Shown: piece by piece, positions 1 through 8,783 of the stretch
Layout of the letters: each line of letters begins with the position of its first letter
How positions within the stretch are numbered: the first letter of the stretch is position 1
Assembly (NCBI GenBank): GCA_013100805.1
Contig: CP040000.1
Coordinates: 310,001-374,000 of the forward strand
Direction: 5' to 3'
DNA: 64,000 nucleotides
Origin: Candidatus Saccharibacteria bacterium oral taxon 488
Lineage (GTDB): Bacteria; Patescibacteriota; Saccharimonadia; Saccharimonadales; Saccharimonadaceae
Notes under the pieces: model-generated
Seen by the model: the letters and a program-made list of their open reading frames with translations, nothing else
Database searches by the model: none
Told to the model about the DNA's origin: nothing
Translations under genes and position numbers: made by a program

Positions 1-1
1 T

Positions 2-91
2 GATAATTATCGTCAGTGCGAAAAGCCAATCAACAATTTTATTGCTACTAAAATGAATCATCCATGGTTTAATTTTAGTACAGACAGCTAG
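2..91 (+). CDS. C-terminal end of a gene entering from the left
   Basis: An open frame of 29 codons runs from the window edge to a TAG at 89-91. The peptide has ordinary protein-like composition and ends in ..WFNFSTDS. Its start lies outside the window and I do not recognise a family. The region is AT-rich like the following gene. It could be a chance open frame, since 29 codons is short. Confidence 0.35.
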   Translation, partial: DNYRQCEKPINNFIATKMNHPWFNFSTDS

Positions 92-225
92 TGCTTCGGT
101 ATGACATGTTTGACGATGGCTATTTTGTATCAGCCGATGAGAACTAGCTAGCCCTAATAAATTCACACCAAAAAGTAAGGTATAATATAACTTAGAAATA
201 GTAAATTAATAAAAAAGGTACAAAA

Positions 226-825
226 ATGAATTTATTTTTATGTTCGCACTTCTCAAGTGTTGGATCTATCATAGAAGAGCAGATTGCCAATAAAAAGATT
301 GCCTTTATTCCCACGGCATCGATACGCGAGAGTTATACGGGCTATGTTAGATCGGCACGTAAACTATTCAAAAATTTGGGCGCTCGACTAATAGAAATTG
401 AAATCTCAACTGAAGAATTTTCAAAGACAGAAGAATCACTCGAAGAAGCTGATGTTATTTATTTTACGGGTGGTAATTCATTTTTCCTTATTGATCAATT
501 GCGAAGAACTGGCACAGACAAACTTTTAAAACAACAACTTAAGAATGGTAAACTATTCATCGGAGAGTCAGCGGGTGCTATCGTGTGTGCACCTGATATC
601 TCTTATATAGAGAAGATGGATCCAATTCCGAAAGATTATTCCCAAGATGATAATACGGGGCTAAATATCATTGATTTTTATGTTCTACCACATTATTTGA
701 CTGCGCCGTTTAAAAAAGTCACAGAGCAAATTGTGCAAACATTTCCAGACATTGATTTATGTGCTATCAATAATACCCAAGCGATTATCGTAAAAGGCGA
801 TACAAAGAATATTGTAACTATTTAA
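226..825 (+). CDS. Peptidase E-like (S51 family) protein
   Basis: A 199-residue class I glutamine amidotransferase-fold protein of the S51 dipeptidase E family, which cleaves Asp-Xaa dipeptides in the cytoplasm. The nucleophile elbow GESAGA lies at residues 113-118 (Ser115), a TGGN loop at 81-84, and a candidate catalytic His in LPHY at 154-157. An AAAAAGG ribosome site lies upstream of the ATG, and a TATAAT at 181-186 could be its -10 box, so this gene has a leader. It overlaps the oppositely oriented kinase gene by four bases. The family includes many uncharacterised homologues, so peptide specificity is inferred. The AT-rich composition differs from the genes to the right and suggests transfer. 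Confidence 0.85.
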   Translation: MNLFLCSHFSSVGSIIEEQIANKKIAFIPTASIRESYTGYVRSARKLFKNLGARLIEIEISTEEFSKTEESLEEADVIYFTGGNSFFLIDQLRRTGTDKLLKQQLKNGKLFIGESAGAIVCAPDISYIEKMDPIPKDYSQDDNTGLNIIDFYVLPHYLTAPFKKVTEQIVQTFPDIDLCAINNTQAIIVKGDTKNIVTI

Positions 826-2210
826 CCAAAAAACCTCACCACAAACCGCATACCCTGCCCGTGTGGCGTGAAGTCGTAGTCTAGACCTTTGGCGTCGAGT
901 AGCATTTTCACGGTGTAGAGGCCGATACCACTGCTGTCGGTGTGTTGCTTCGTGGCGGCACTGCTTCGATAAAACGGATCAAAGATGTGCTGGAGTTGCT
1001 GCTTGGTGAGTGGTTTGCAGGCGTTTTCGATGGCTAGTTCACGCTGGTTGCAAGTAAGTTTTATCACACTCCCGGCGTCGCCGTGGCGCACCGCGTTTGA
1101 CGCCAGGTTCGAGATGACGTGGCGCATCATGTCGCGGTTGGCACGAATGGTCGTCGGCTCTGCATTAACCTCGAAAGTCATGCCGCGCGTTTTTGCCAGT
1201 AGTGTATAGTCGTCAACCACTTCAGCGACTAGCTTATCAACCCTCAGCCGCTTTTCTTGACGCAAAGCCTGCTCGGCGACACTGCCAGAACGCAAGACAT
1301 CATTCACCATCGCCGCCAAGCGGTCAACCTGCGCCACCGATTCCGCCAGGTACTGGTCGCGATTTTTATATTCGCCGATATTGAGTTGCATGTTTTCGAG
1401 CATGATCCGGAGGGCTGCCAGCGGCGTTTTCAACTCGTGCGAGGCCGCGCGCAGGAATGCGATTTTCTCTTTCTCGAGCTGGGTGATCCGCTTATTTTCA
1501 TGCTCCAGCGAGCGAATCGTCTGCCACAAATTTTGATACAGCTCATTAATATTTCGCCCCAGCACGCCGATCTCGTCATGGCTGTTCACCGGGTAGTGCA
1601 CATCCTTTTCCAGTCGCTGCATAGTCGTGGTCACTGCCGCCATCTTACGAATCGGCCGCGTCACAAAACGACTGTAGATGTAAGAAAATATCAGCGCCAC
1701 CAACAGCGAGCCGAGCATGGTATATGGCAATACGTGCAGCGTGGCGAGCTTGGCCTGAGTGACAGGCGCCACATCGGCCAGTAGCTTGATTCTGGCCGTT
1801 TGTCCGTGATTATCCGCCACGCTACCCTGCCGCAAAATCACCGAGCGCGGATCGATCGTTTGTCCGTCAGCGATTTTCACCACGCTGGTATCGACTGGTT
1901 TACCGCTGTCTGTCACGATATTGACGGATTGAAAGCCTTGAAAATACTGATCACGCCCGTCAATCGTCAGCGTGATGTTGACGTTTTTCATGCTCGCAAA
2001 TTCCTGGCTGAGACGGCGCATTTCCTCAGCCGATTTGCCGCGCAGCTCGGTGGTCAGCATTGCTAGGTTATTTGCTGCCTGGCGCTCTTTTTGCTGCAGA
2101 TAAAATTGTGGCATCAAGGTGTAGACCAGCGCGTGCGCCAGGATGATCACTACTGCGAATAGGCCGATTGACACCAAAAACGTTTTGGGAAATAATTTAA
2201 GCCGCTTCAT
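822..2210 (-). CDS. Two-component sensor histidine kinase
   Basis: A 462-residue membrane kinase. TM1 is at about 11-33, an extracytoplasmic sensor region at 34-158, TM2 at about 161-180, and a HAMP linker at about 181-233. The HisKA box ASHELKTP carries the phospho-accepting His258, and a HATPase domain follows with N-box SNLASNAVRHG and G-box GIGLYTVK. It should autophosphorylate and pass phosphate to the OmpR-type regulator encoded just upstream, whose 3' end it overlaps by 14 bases. The signal is unknown. The extracytoplasmic domain resembles no family I can name. Confidence 0.93.
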   Translation of the reverse strand: MKRLKLFPKTFLVSIGLFAVVIILAHALVYTLMPQFYLQQKERQAANNLAMLTTELRGKSAEEMRRLSQEFASMKNVNITLTIDGRDQYFQGFQSVNIVTDSGKPVDTSVVKIADGQTIDPRSVILRQGSVADNHGQTARIKLLADVAPVTQAKLATLHVLPYTMLGSLLVALIFSYIYSRFVTRPIRKMAAVTTTMQRLEKDVHYPVNSHDEIGVLGRNINELYQNLWQTIRSLEHENKRITQLEKEKIAFLRAASHELKTPLAALRIMLENMQLNIGEYKNRDQYLAESVAQVDRLAAMVNDVLRSGSVAEQALRQEKRLRVDKLVAEVVDDYTLLAKTRGMTFEVNAEPTTIRANRDMMRHVISNLASNAVRHGDAGSVIKLTCNQRELAIENACKPLTKQQLQHIFDPFYRSSAATKQHTDSSGIGLYTVKMLLDAKGLDYDFTPHGQGMRFVVRFFG

Positions 2211-2853
2211 AGCGATAGCCTACTCCCTTTACCGTGGTGATGCAATCCAGGTGCAATTTTTTGCGCAGGTTTTTGATGTAGACATCGATCACTCGGTCGA
2301 ATGGCACCTCGTCATCACGCCACAACTTGTCAATGATAGCCTGCCGACTCCAGACCATATTTGGATTATCCACGAGCAGTTTAAGCAGCTGCACTTCCTT
2401 GGGCTTGAGGTGCGCGTCAGTATCATCATAAAATCCCTGATAGGCCATAAAATCCACCGAAGCCAGGCCGCGCTGCCACAAGGTTTTTTTGACAGACTGT
2501 TGGCGGCGAAGCAGCGCCTTAATTCGCTTTTCCAAAAGCACCAGCGAAAATGGCTTACTCATATAATCATCCGCCAGCTCGTCAAAACTGGCAATTTGCG
2601 TCGGCTCATCGTGTAGCGCCGTCAGCATCAGTACCGGCACATCGCTCGTCTGGCGAATCTGGTGTAGCGTCTCGATACCGCTCATCCCCGGCAGCATAAT
2701 ATCCAGGATAATCATATCTGCCTGAGTAAATTTCTTTAGCGCCTCCTCGCCGCTAGTCGCCGTCAGTACCACAAAACCCTGCTGGCGTAGGAATTGCTCG
2801 GTGCCAGTGCGTAAGGTAGGTTCGTCTTCAACAATAAGAATCGTTGATGTCAT
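2197..2853 (-). CDS. OmpR-family response regulator
   Basis: A 218-residue regulator with an N-terminal receiver (acidic pair E9/D10, phospho-acceptor Asp51 in ILDIMLPG, Lys in SKPF) and a C-terminal winged helix ending in KGVGYRYEAA. It is the cognate partner of the kinase that overlaps its 3' end. I start it at the ATG at 2853 and not the longer frame to 2919. The receiver fold begins there, and TATACT sits exactly six bases upstream, which fits a leaderless mRNA. DNA targets cannot be read from this window. Confidence 0.94.
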   Translation of the reverse strand: MTSTILIVEDEPTLRTGTEQFLRQQGFVVLTATSGEEALKKFTQADMIILDIMLPGMSGIETLHQIRQTSDVPVLMLTALHDEPTQIASFDELADDYMSKPFSLVLLEKRIKALLRRQQSVKKTLWQRGLASVDFMAYQGFYDDTDAHLKPKEVQLLKLLVDNPNMVWSRQAIIDKLWRDDEVPFDRVIDVYIKNLRKKLHLDCITTVKGVGYRYEAA

Positions 2854-2939
2854 ATAAGTAGTATACCGAAAATGCCGCCCGTGGTAAACGAGCGGCATGG
2901 GGCGCGTGGTCAGCGTCAAATTGGGACGCTTGGGTCGTA

Positions 2940-3401
2940 TCAGCGGACGCCAACCACTTGCAGGCGCCGGGTGGTGCGACCGAGACCGAGAGAGATGGTT
3001 TCGGTGGCGTGGCGGTTGAGGAGGCTTTGTCCGAGGGGGCTATCGACCGAGATGCGGCCGTCAGACGGATCAGCCTCGAGGCTGTCAACGAGGGTGTAGC
3101 GAAAGAGCTGGCCCTGCTGATCGATGAGATCAACCACCGAGCCGATGGCGATGCGCAGCCGATCGCGCTTGCGCGGCAGCGGCTTGGCGGTCTTGAGCGC
3201 AGCGCGTTTTTCGGTGAGCTTACCATGGACGTTTTCGAGATTCATGATAATGTCGCTGCGGCGGAGTTTGTCGTCGCGAGATTTGGCGCGGCCGATGTCG
3301 CGTAGTTCAGCCGAGAGTGCTTTTTCGCGGATTTCGAGTTCGTTGATTTGCTTGTGTAATTCTTTGAAGCCTTTTTTACTGAGATATGTTGTCGTATTCA
3401 T
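2940..3401 (-). CDS. greA: GreA/GreB-type transcript cleavage factor
   Basis: A 153-residue Gre factor that rescues backtracked RNA polymerase by stimulating cleavage of the nascent RNA. An N-terminal helical hairpin (about residues 1-75, rich in Glu, Lys and Arg) is followed by the C-terminal FKBP-like domain, which starts around IAIGSVVDLIDQQ and ends near NRHATETISL. The length is close to the family norm. The start at 3401 is chosen because AGGGTAAGG sits just upstream of the ATG; the longer frame to 3431 lacks support. It stands alone between two two-component operons. Confidence 0.9.
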   Translation of the reverse strand: MNTTTYLSKKGFKELHKQINELEIREKALSAELRDIGRAKSRDDKLRRSDIIMNLENVHGKLTEKRAALKTAKPLPRKRDRLRIAIGSVVDLIDQQGQLFRYTLVDSLEADPSDGRISVDSPLGQSLLNRHATETISLGLGRTTRRLQVVGVR

Positions 3402-3514
3402 CCTTACCCTTTCTGGTGAGGCCCACCTCACCGTAACTTATTACACCATGGCATTCTGAAAATTAGCTGAAAAATTGTAAAAATGTCAAAAAAAGTTACG
3501 CCACCAGAGGTAAA

Positions 3515-4474
3515 TTACAGGGTTTTTGGCAGCGAAATCGTGAACGTTGTCGTGTCTTTGCGGCTGGCGGCGGTGAGTTGGCCGCCGAGGGCGCCGGCTA
3601 GTTGCTTGGCGAGGCTGAGGCCAAGGCCGTAGCCACCGGTTCGCTGATCGCCAGAAAAAAATCGCTCAAAAATATGCGGCAAGTCGCGCGCCGCGATTTG
3701 GCCATCGTTCGTCAGGCAGACGGTGATCCGGTGATGGGTAGCCTTGATATCAACCTGGACACGGGACTTACGCGGGCTGTGGCGCAGAGCGTTGTCGAGG
3801 ATGATGGCGATGAGTTCGCGGACGATGAGGCGATGGCTGGTCAGGGTGATGGCCTCGTCGGTGATCAGTACGGTGCGCGCATCGACCTTGCGTTCAGTGA
3901 TCAGCTTTTTGGTGAGGTCAGTAATGTCGAATGTCTCAGTCGTGGTTTCTAATTGTTGATTGGCAGACGATAGTTTGAGCAGTGTCTCAGTCAGCTGCGT
4001 CAAACGGTCAGTTTCTTCGAGTGTGCTCTGGAGCGTTTGGCGAAGTGATGCTTTGCTGGCGCGACGGTCAGACAATGCTAGCTCGGCCTCGGCCTTGATG
4101 ACAGCCAGTGGTGTGCGCAGCTGATGACTGGCGTTGGCGGTGAAGCGCGACTGAGCGTCATGTGCTGCCTCGATCGGCTCAAGCGTCCGCCGGGCCAATA
4201 TATAGGCACAGACGCCGCCGCCGATGAGCACGATGAGGTTGAGATAGCCGAGGCTGATCAGCAAATTGGTGGTCGAGATTGACGGGTGGTCGCGGATGAT
4301 GGTGGTTTCGGTGTGGCTGTCGGTTTTGTGATGCTTACTCCAGTTATTCAGCTGGACGTCGAGCTCGGAGCTGGCAACTTGAAAGATGATGCCGCTAAAT
4401 AGTAAGCTGACGGTCATCAAAATGAGCAAGTACCAGCCGGCCAGCTTGAGCGTTGCCGAGAAAAATAATTTCAC
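3515..4474 (-). CDS. Two-component sensor histidine kinase
   Basis: A 319-residue kinase with TM1 at about 12-33, a short extracytoplasmic segment (34-68) and TM2 at about 71-93. HisKA follows almost directly (ASHQLRTP, His117), then a HATPase domain ending in GYGLGLSLAKQL. No clear HAMP domain separates TM2 from the dimerisation helix, so this is a compact sensor. Its ATG overlaps the TGA of the upstream regulator in an ATGA, which means translational coupling. The stimulus is unknown. Confidence 0.92.
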   Translation of the reverse strand: MKLFFSATLKLAGWYLLILMTVSLLFSGIIFQVASSELDVQLNNWSKHHKTDSHTETTIIRDHPSISTTNLLISLGYLNLIVLIGGGVCAYILARRTLEPIEAAHDAQSRFTANASHQLRTPLAVIKAEAELALSDRRASKASLRQTLQSTLEETDRLTQLTETLLKLSSANQQLETTTETFDITDLTKKLITERKVDARTVLITDEAITLTSHRLIVRELIAIILDNALRHSPRKSRVQVDIKATHHRITVCLTNDGQIAARDLPHIFERFFSGDQRTGGYGLGLSLAKQLAGALGGQLTAASRKDTTTFTISLPKTL

Positions 4475-5145
4475 TCGCCAGCCTCCAATTTATAACCAAA
4501 GCCGCGCACGGTGTGAATCAGCGGACACCGAAACGGCTTGTCGATTTTCTTGCGCAGCTGCTTGATGTAGGCCTCGACGTTGTTGGGCAAAATATCAGCG
4601 TCAAAATCCCACACATGGGCGATCAATTTGTCTTTGCTAAGCGTCTGGCCGGGGTGGCGCGCCAGGTATTCGAGGAGCGCGTACTCCTTGCTGGTCAGGT
4701 CGATCGCGGTGCCAGCGCGAGTAACGGATTGCGTTGTCTGGTCGATCACGAGATCAGCGATCTGGAGCGTGTCCGGTTGCTGAATCGGCGGGCGGCGGAG
4801 GAGCGCTCGCACGCGGGCGGTGAGTTCGGCGATGGCGAAGGGCTTGACGAGATAATCATCAGCGCCGCTGTCCAGGCCGAACGTCTTGTCCTCGGTCGTC
4901 CCCAGCGCCGTTAACAGCAAAATCGGCATATCCTTGCCCTGCCCGCGTAACGCTCGCACGATATCAGTGCCACTCCGTCCCGGCAGCATCCGATCAACGA
5001 CTAGTAGATCGTACGGCTCGCTCATCGCCATATTTAAGCCCTCATCCCCGTCATGCGTCACGTCCACAGCATGATGCTCACGCCGCAGCGCCTCGGCAAT
5101 GATCCGGGCAATCTTTCGTTCGTCTTCGATGATGAGGAGGCGCAT
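4471..5145 (-). CDS. OmpR-family response regulator
   Basis: A 224-residue regulator. The receiver carries E7/D8, phospho-acceptor Asp51 in VVDRMLPG and the conserved Lys in VKPF. The winged-helix effector domain ends in HTVRGFGYKLEAGE, the usual PhoB/OmpR C-terminus. It is first in an operon with the compact kinase and shares four bases with it. TATAAT lies six bases upstream of the ATG, so the transcript is probably leaderless. DNA targets are unknown. Confidence 0.95.
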   Translation of the reverse strand: MRLLIIEDERKIARIIAEALRREHHAVDVTHDGDEGLNMAMSEPYDLLVVDRMLPGRSGTDIVRALRGQGKDMPILLLTALGTTEDKTFGLDSGADDYLVKPFAIAELTARVRALLRRPPIQQPDTLQIADLVIDQTTQSVTRAGTAIDLTSKEYALLEYLARHPGQTLSKDKLIAHVWDFDADILPNNVEAYIKQLRKKIDKPFRCPLIHTVRGFGYKLEAGE

Positions 5146-5239
5146 GAGTATATTATATAAAATGTTTTGCTAGTGTGTATAGTGAGCATCTCATACCTGG
5201 AGTTGCTCAACACAGTATATAGGCTTATAATTATAATCA

Positions 5240-5557
5240 ATGCATCTGGACGATAAAACATTTACCAATCTACTAATCATTTGTCAGGCTCTTGATGCGA
5301 AGTTCCCTCATGGTGCTGACATATTCCAGCGCGTATCGCGGTTGTGCGAGGAGAGTGGCGAGCTCGCTAGCGCCGTTAACCACCTTGAAGGTATGGGCGT
5401 CAAGCGCCGCAAACACGGCCAGCCGCAGTATGATAATCTCATCAAAGAGATTCAGGACGTCATGCGCTGCGCGGTTGGTATAGCTATGCATTACGGAGTA
5501 GAGCGTGAAGTTGTAGCGGCGATAGCTCGGAGCGCCGAGGGAGTAGAGCGAAAATAA
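5240..5557 (+). CDS. MazG-like nucleotide pyrophosphohydrolase
   Basis: A 105-residue all-alpha protein with the MazG metal-binding pattern: EESGELA at about 36-42 and, about 30 residues later, EIQDVMRCAVG with the second ExxD pair. Members hydrolyse (d)NTPs to monophosphates and can act in nucleotide-pool cleaning or lowering (p)ppGpp. The substrate cannot be told from sequence. The length suits the single-domain subfamily. A TATAAT eight bases before the ATG suggests a very short or absent leader. It is divergent from the regulator at 5145. Confidence 0.82.
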   Translation: MHLDDKTFTNLLIICQALDAKFPHGADIFQRVSRLCEESGELASAVNHLEGMGVKRRKHGQPQYDNLIKEIQDVMRCAVGIAMHYGVEREVVAAIARSAEGVERK

Positions 5558-5624
5558 GATATAGTGCCTTATGCCCCCTGCTCCGCCCACATAGTGTATA
5601 ATAAGCAGAAAGAAAGGGAGATAT

Positions 5625-6389
5625 ATGGGACGAGACACAGCAAAACAGCAGCGACCGATTGTCGAGATTCGTCATTTTCAGATGGCGTTTGGTGACAAGG
5701 TGGTCATCCAAGACCTTAGTTTTGAGGTGCAGCGCGGCGAGGTGTTTGGATTCTTAGGCAGCAACGGCTCGGGAAAGACGACGACGCTTAGAGCACTATT
5801 GGGGCTATACGAGCCAACGGCTGGCGAGCTACTGGTTGATGGCAAGCCGTACACGGTCGAGGATAGCGTTAAGTTAGGCTATCTCCCGGAGGAGCGCGGC
5901 TTGTACAAAAAAGAAAAAGTCATCGACACCATGATTTATTTTGGTCGATTGAAGGGACTCGGCAAAGAAGAAGCGCGCACATTCTCCATGAATTATTTGG
6001 AGCGAGTTGGTTTGAGCGACAAGGCAAAAACTCGGCTGGATAAATTATCAGGCGGCCAGCAGCAAAAAATTCAGCTGGGCGTGACCATCATGGGCGACCC
6101 AGAGTTACTCATTTTGGATGAGCCGACTAAGGGTTTTGACCCAGTCAATCGCCGACTACTAATGAACATCATCGAAGAGCGACGTAAGGCTGGCGCGACG
6201 GTGATATTTGTCACCCACCAGATGGAAGAGGTCGAACGGCTATGTGATCGGCTGATTCTATTAAAAGACGGTCGAGCGGCGGCGTACGGTACACTAGCAG
6301 AAGTGAAAAAGCAGTTCGGCGGTGCGTCAATGGATGATATTTTCGTCAAGGTTTATGGCGGCGAGAAGCAGGAGGTACGTCATGAGTAA
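5625..6389 (+). CDS. ABC transporter ATP-binding protein (NatA-like)
   Basis: A 254-residue ABC ATPase. Walker A is GSNGSGKTT, the signature is LSGGQQQKIQLG, Walker B is LLILDEPTKGFDP, and the switch His is in FVTHQME. The C-terminal tail resembles the NatA/DrrA exporter class. It energises export through the membrane partner that starts within its last eight bases. A TATAAT at 5597-5602 and an AAAGGGAG ribosome site give a short leader. Sodium or drug export is the usual role of the class, but the substrate here is unknown. Confidence 0.92.
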   Translation: MGRDTAKQQRPIVEIRHFQMAFGDKVVIQDLSFEVQRGEVFGFLGSNGSGKTTTLRALLGLYEPTAGELLVDGKPYTVEDSVKLGYLPEERGLYKKEKVIDTMIYFGRLKGLGKEEARTFSMNYLERVGLSDKAKTRLDKLSGGQQQKIQLGVTIMGDPELLILDEPTKGFDPVNRRLLMNIIEERRKAGATVIFVTHQMEEVERLCDRLILLKDGRAAAYGTLAEVKKQFGGASMDDIFVKVYGGEKQEVRHE

Positions 6390-7614
6390 GATGCATAATT
6401 TGGGGATGGTGTTTAAGTTTGAGGTGCTGCGTACCTTGAAGAAGCCAACCTTTTGGCTGATAGCGCTAGGTTTTCCGGTCATGATTGGGCTGATTTTCGG
6501 TATTGTTATTTGGTCAAATCAGGCGACCAAAGAGGCGGCCGATAAGCTTCAAGAACAAAAATTTAGCATTACTATGACAGATCATTCAAAGCTAATCAAG
6601 CCGGAAGTCGCGGCGGTGATGAAAGTCCAATCAGTTGACTCCGAAGCTGAAGGTATCGAAAAAGTTAAACGCCGTCAGACGGATGCTTATTTCTATATAC
6701 CGAAGAATCTTGAGAAGGACACGATCAGGATATACGGCCAAGATACGGGGGTTTTTGAGAACAATAAGTACGAGGCGGTTGTCCGCACACTACTGAATCA
6801 GTCGGTTGATAGTAGGGTCACCGGATCGGAAGCGGCAGTGATCAAGCAGAAAATTAATTCGTCACTCAAGACCTATAAAGACGGTAAAGAAAGCGGCGGT
6901 GTGAACGAGATGATCGTGCCAGGGTTCTTCCTGGTGCTGTTTTATATGCTCGTTGCCTTCTTTAGTAATCAGATGCTGACGAGTACTGTCGAGGAGAAAG
7001 AAAACCGCACTGTGGAGATGTTGCTGACAACGGTGCAGGCCAGAACGTTGATTATCGGCAAGATTTGGGCGTTGATCGCTCTATCGCTGATTCAGGGGAT
7101 GGTTATCGTTGTGCCGGTGTTGATTGGCTATTTTGGATTTGGTTCGCAGCTGCACCTGTCTAACTTTGATCTATCGCAAATTGTGTTTGATCCGACGAGA
7201 ATCGCTGTCGCTGTTGCGCTGTTTGGTGCGAGCTTTACCATGCTGACTGGTCTGTTGGTAGCTATGGGGGCAATGATGCCGACCGCCAAGGAGGCGAGTT
7301 CGTGGGTTGGCCTGGTGATGATACTGCTGTTTGGGCCGTTGTATGCCGCGTCAGTATTTGTCTCGTACCCAGAGTCAACGTTCTCGATGGTTATGTCGTA
7401 CTTCCCGCTTACGGCACCAATTCCGTTGATGATTAGGAATACGGTCGGCAATTTGTCGCTCGTTGAGGCCTTGATCGGCGTGGCGGTCTTGGTGGTGTCT
7501 GCGGTACTGATCATGATGCTGGCGGTACGGATTTTCCGCTACGGCGCGATGTCATATGATAGCAAGTTGTCTCTGTCAGCGTTGCGGATGAAGCGAAAAG
7601 CTGATAAAGTTTAG
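6382..7614 (+). CDS. ABC-2 type permease (NatB-like)
   Basis: A 410-residue permease with one N-terminal TM (about 22-45), a long extracytoplasmic domain (about 50-190) and a C-terminal cluster of about five TM helices. The cluster contains the STVEEKENRTVEML segment typical of NatB/YhaP ABC-2 exporters. The start at 6382 has AGGAGGT seven bases upstream. The longer frame back to 6322 lies inside the ATPase gene and is discarded. It overlaps that gene by eight bases, so the two are translationally coupled. Confidence 0.91.
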   Translation: MSKMHNLGMVFKFEVLRTLKKPTFWLIALGFPVMIGLIFGIVIWSNQATKEAADKLQEQKFSITMTDHSKLIKPEVAAVMKVQSVDSEAEGIEKVKRRQTDAYFYIPKNLEKDTIRIYGQDTGVFENNKYEAVVRTLLNQSVDSRVTGSEAAVIKQKINSSLKTYKDGKESGGVNEMIVPGFFLVLFYMLVAFFSNQMLTSTVEEKENRTVEMLLTTVQARTLIIGKIWALIALSLIQGMVIVVPVLIGYFGFGSQLHLSNFDLSQIVFDPTRIAVAVALFGASFTMLTGLLVAMGAMMPTAKEASSWVGLVMILLFGPLYAASVFVSYPESTFSMVMSYFPLTAPIPLMIRNTVGNLSLVEALIGVAVLVVSAVLIMMLAVRIFRYGAMSYDSKLSLSALRMKRKADKV

Positions 7615-7617
7615 GGT

Positions 7618-8757
7618 ATGAAAGTACGCATTGAAATAGACACCAAAACATTTGTGCGGTTTTGGCTGGTGGTGATTGGCTTTGGGCTGGCGGGGTTGAT
7701 GATTTATTCGGCGCGGGATGCGCTGATGGTGCTCGGGACGGCGTTGTTTCTGGCGCTGGCACTGAACGCGCCGGTGCGTAAGTTGGCATCGTGGCTACCC
7801 GGCAAGAGTCGGCTGGGCGGGACGGCGTTGGCGTTTATGCTGCTGATTATCATCTTGACTAGTGTGATTTGGTTTGTGGTGCCGCCATTGGTACAGCAAT
7901 CGGCCAAGTTTGCCGAGACGCTGCCGGGGTTGGTCAATGGTGTTAACGAGCAGTGGCATGGGCTGAGGAATTTTATTGAGCAGAATGGCCTGCAGTCGCA
8001 GATTGACTCGCTGATGAATAATATCCGCGGTCAGGCATCCAGTTGGGCGGCGAGTTTCGGCGCAAATATCCTCGGTAGTATCAGTTCGCTGGCGTCATTT
8101 TTGGCATCGGCCTTTCTGGTCTTGGTGCTGACATTCTTGATGTTGCTCGAAGGCCAGGAATGGATGGAGCGGCTGTGGCGACTGTATCGGGACGAGCAGC
8201 GGCGCGACCACCACAAGGTGCTGGTTGGCAAGATTTATAACGTGGTGACTGGCTACATCGTCGGGCAACTGACGGTGTCGGGGATCGGCTCGCTGTGTGC
8301 CGGGGCGTTCGTGTTTGGCATGAGCTGGTTCATTCCGGAGATCGCAGCCAACTTGGCAATGCCGACGATTCTGCTGGTGTTCCTACTCAGCCTGATCCCG
8401 ATGTTTGGGGCAACGATCGCCGGTGTGGTGGTGGGACTGATGCTGATGCTCAATAGTGTGTCGGCGGGCGTCATCTATCTCATCTATTTCGTGATCTACC
8501 AGCAGATTGAGAATAATTTTATTGCGCCAGTCATTCAGGGTAAGAAAGTCGAGCTGTCGGCGCTGGCGATCTTGGTGGCGGTGACGGTCGGGCTGTATGT
8601 TGGCGGCTTGGTCGGTGGTGTGGTGGCCATTCCGATCGCTGGATCGCTCAAGGTGCTGATGGACGATTATCTGGCGCATAATCGCGAGCCGCAGGCGCCG
8701 CCTCGCCGCTCGCCGCTAAAAAAGGCGCTCAAAAAAGCCGCCAAGGAAGCCAGCTAA
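7618..8757 (+). CDS. AI-2E family transporter (PerM-like)
   Basis: A 379-residue polytopic membrane protein with about eight hydrophobic segments and the family layout: paired N-terminal helices, a soluble helical insert (about 85-150), then four to five TM helices including LIPMFGATIAGVVVGL. It ends in a basic tail rich in Lys, Arg and Ala. Family members are proposed to export small molecules or ions (TqsA for autoinducer-2), but most are uncharacterised. It begins three bases after the permease stop, so it is likely the third gene of that operon. Confidence 0.88.
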   Translation: MKVRIEIDTKTFVRFWLVVIGFGLAGLMIYSARDALMVLGTALFLALALNAPVRKLASWLPGKSRLGGTALAFMLLIIILTSVIWFVVPPLVQQSAKFAETLPGLVNGVNEQWHGLRNFIEQNGLQSQIDSLMNNIRGQASSWAASFGANILGSISSLASFLASAFLVLVLTFLMLLEGQEWMERLWRLYRDEQRRDHHKVLVGKIYNVVTGYIVGQLTVSGIGSLCAGAFVFGMSWFIPEIAANLAMPTILLVFLLSLIPMFGATIAGVVVGLMLMLNSVSAGVIYLIYFVIYQQIENNFIAPVIQGKKVELSALAILVAVTVGLYVGGLVGGVVAIPIAGSLKVLMDDYLAHNREPQAPPRRSPLKKALKKAAKEAS

Positions 8758-8762
8758 GGTAA

Positions 8763-8783
8763 GTACCGAGAGATTATCGGTAC
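8763..8783. terminator. Short hairpin between convergent genes
   Basis: A perfect seven-base stem, GTACCGA/TCGGTAC, with a seven-base loop sits where the AI-2E gene and cysS converge and overlaps the cysS stop codon. It could serve both strands. No strong T tract follows, so a terminator role is only inferred. Confidence 0.35.

Noticed and set aside
1257..1784. A 175-residue plus-strand frame opposite the first sensor kinase
   Set aside because: The minus-strand kinase has all catalytic motifs across this stretch; the plus frame is its shadow.
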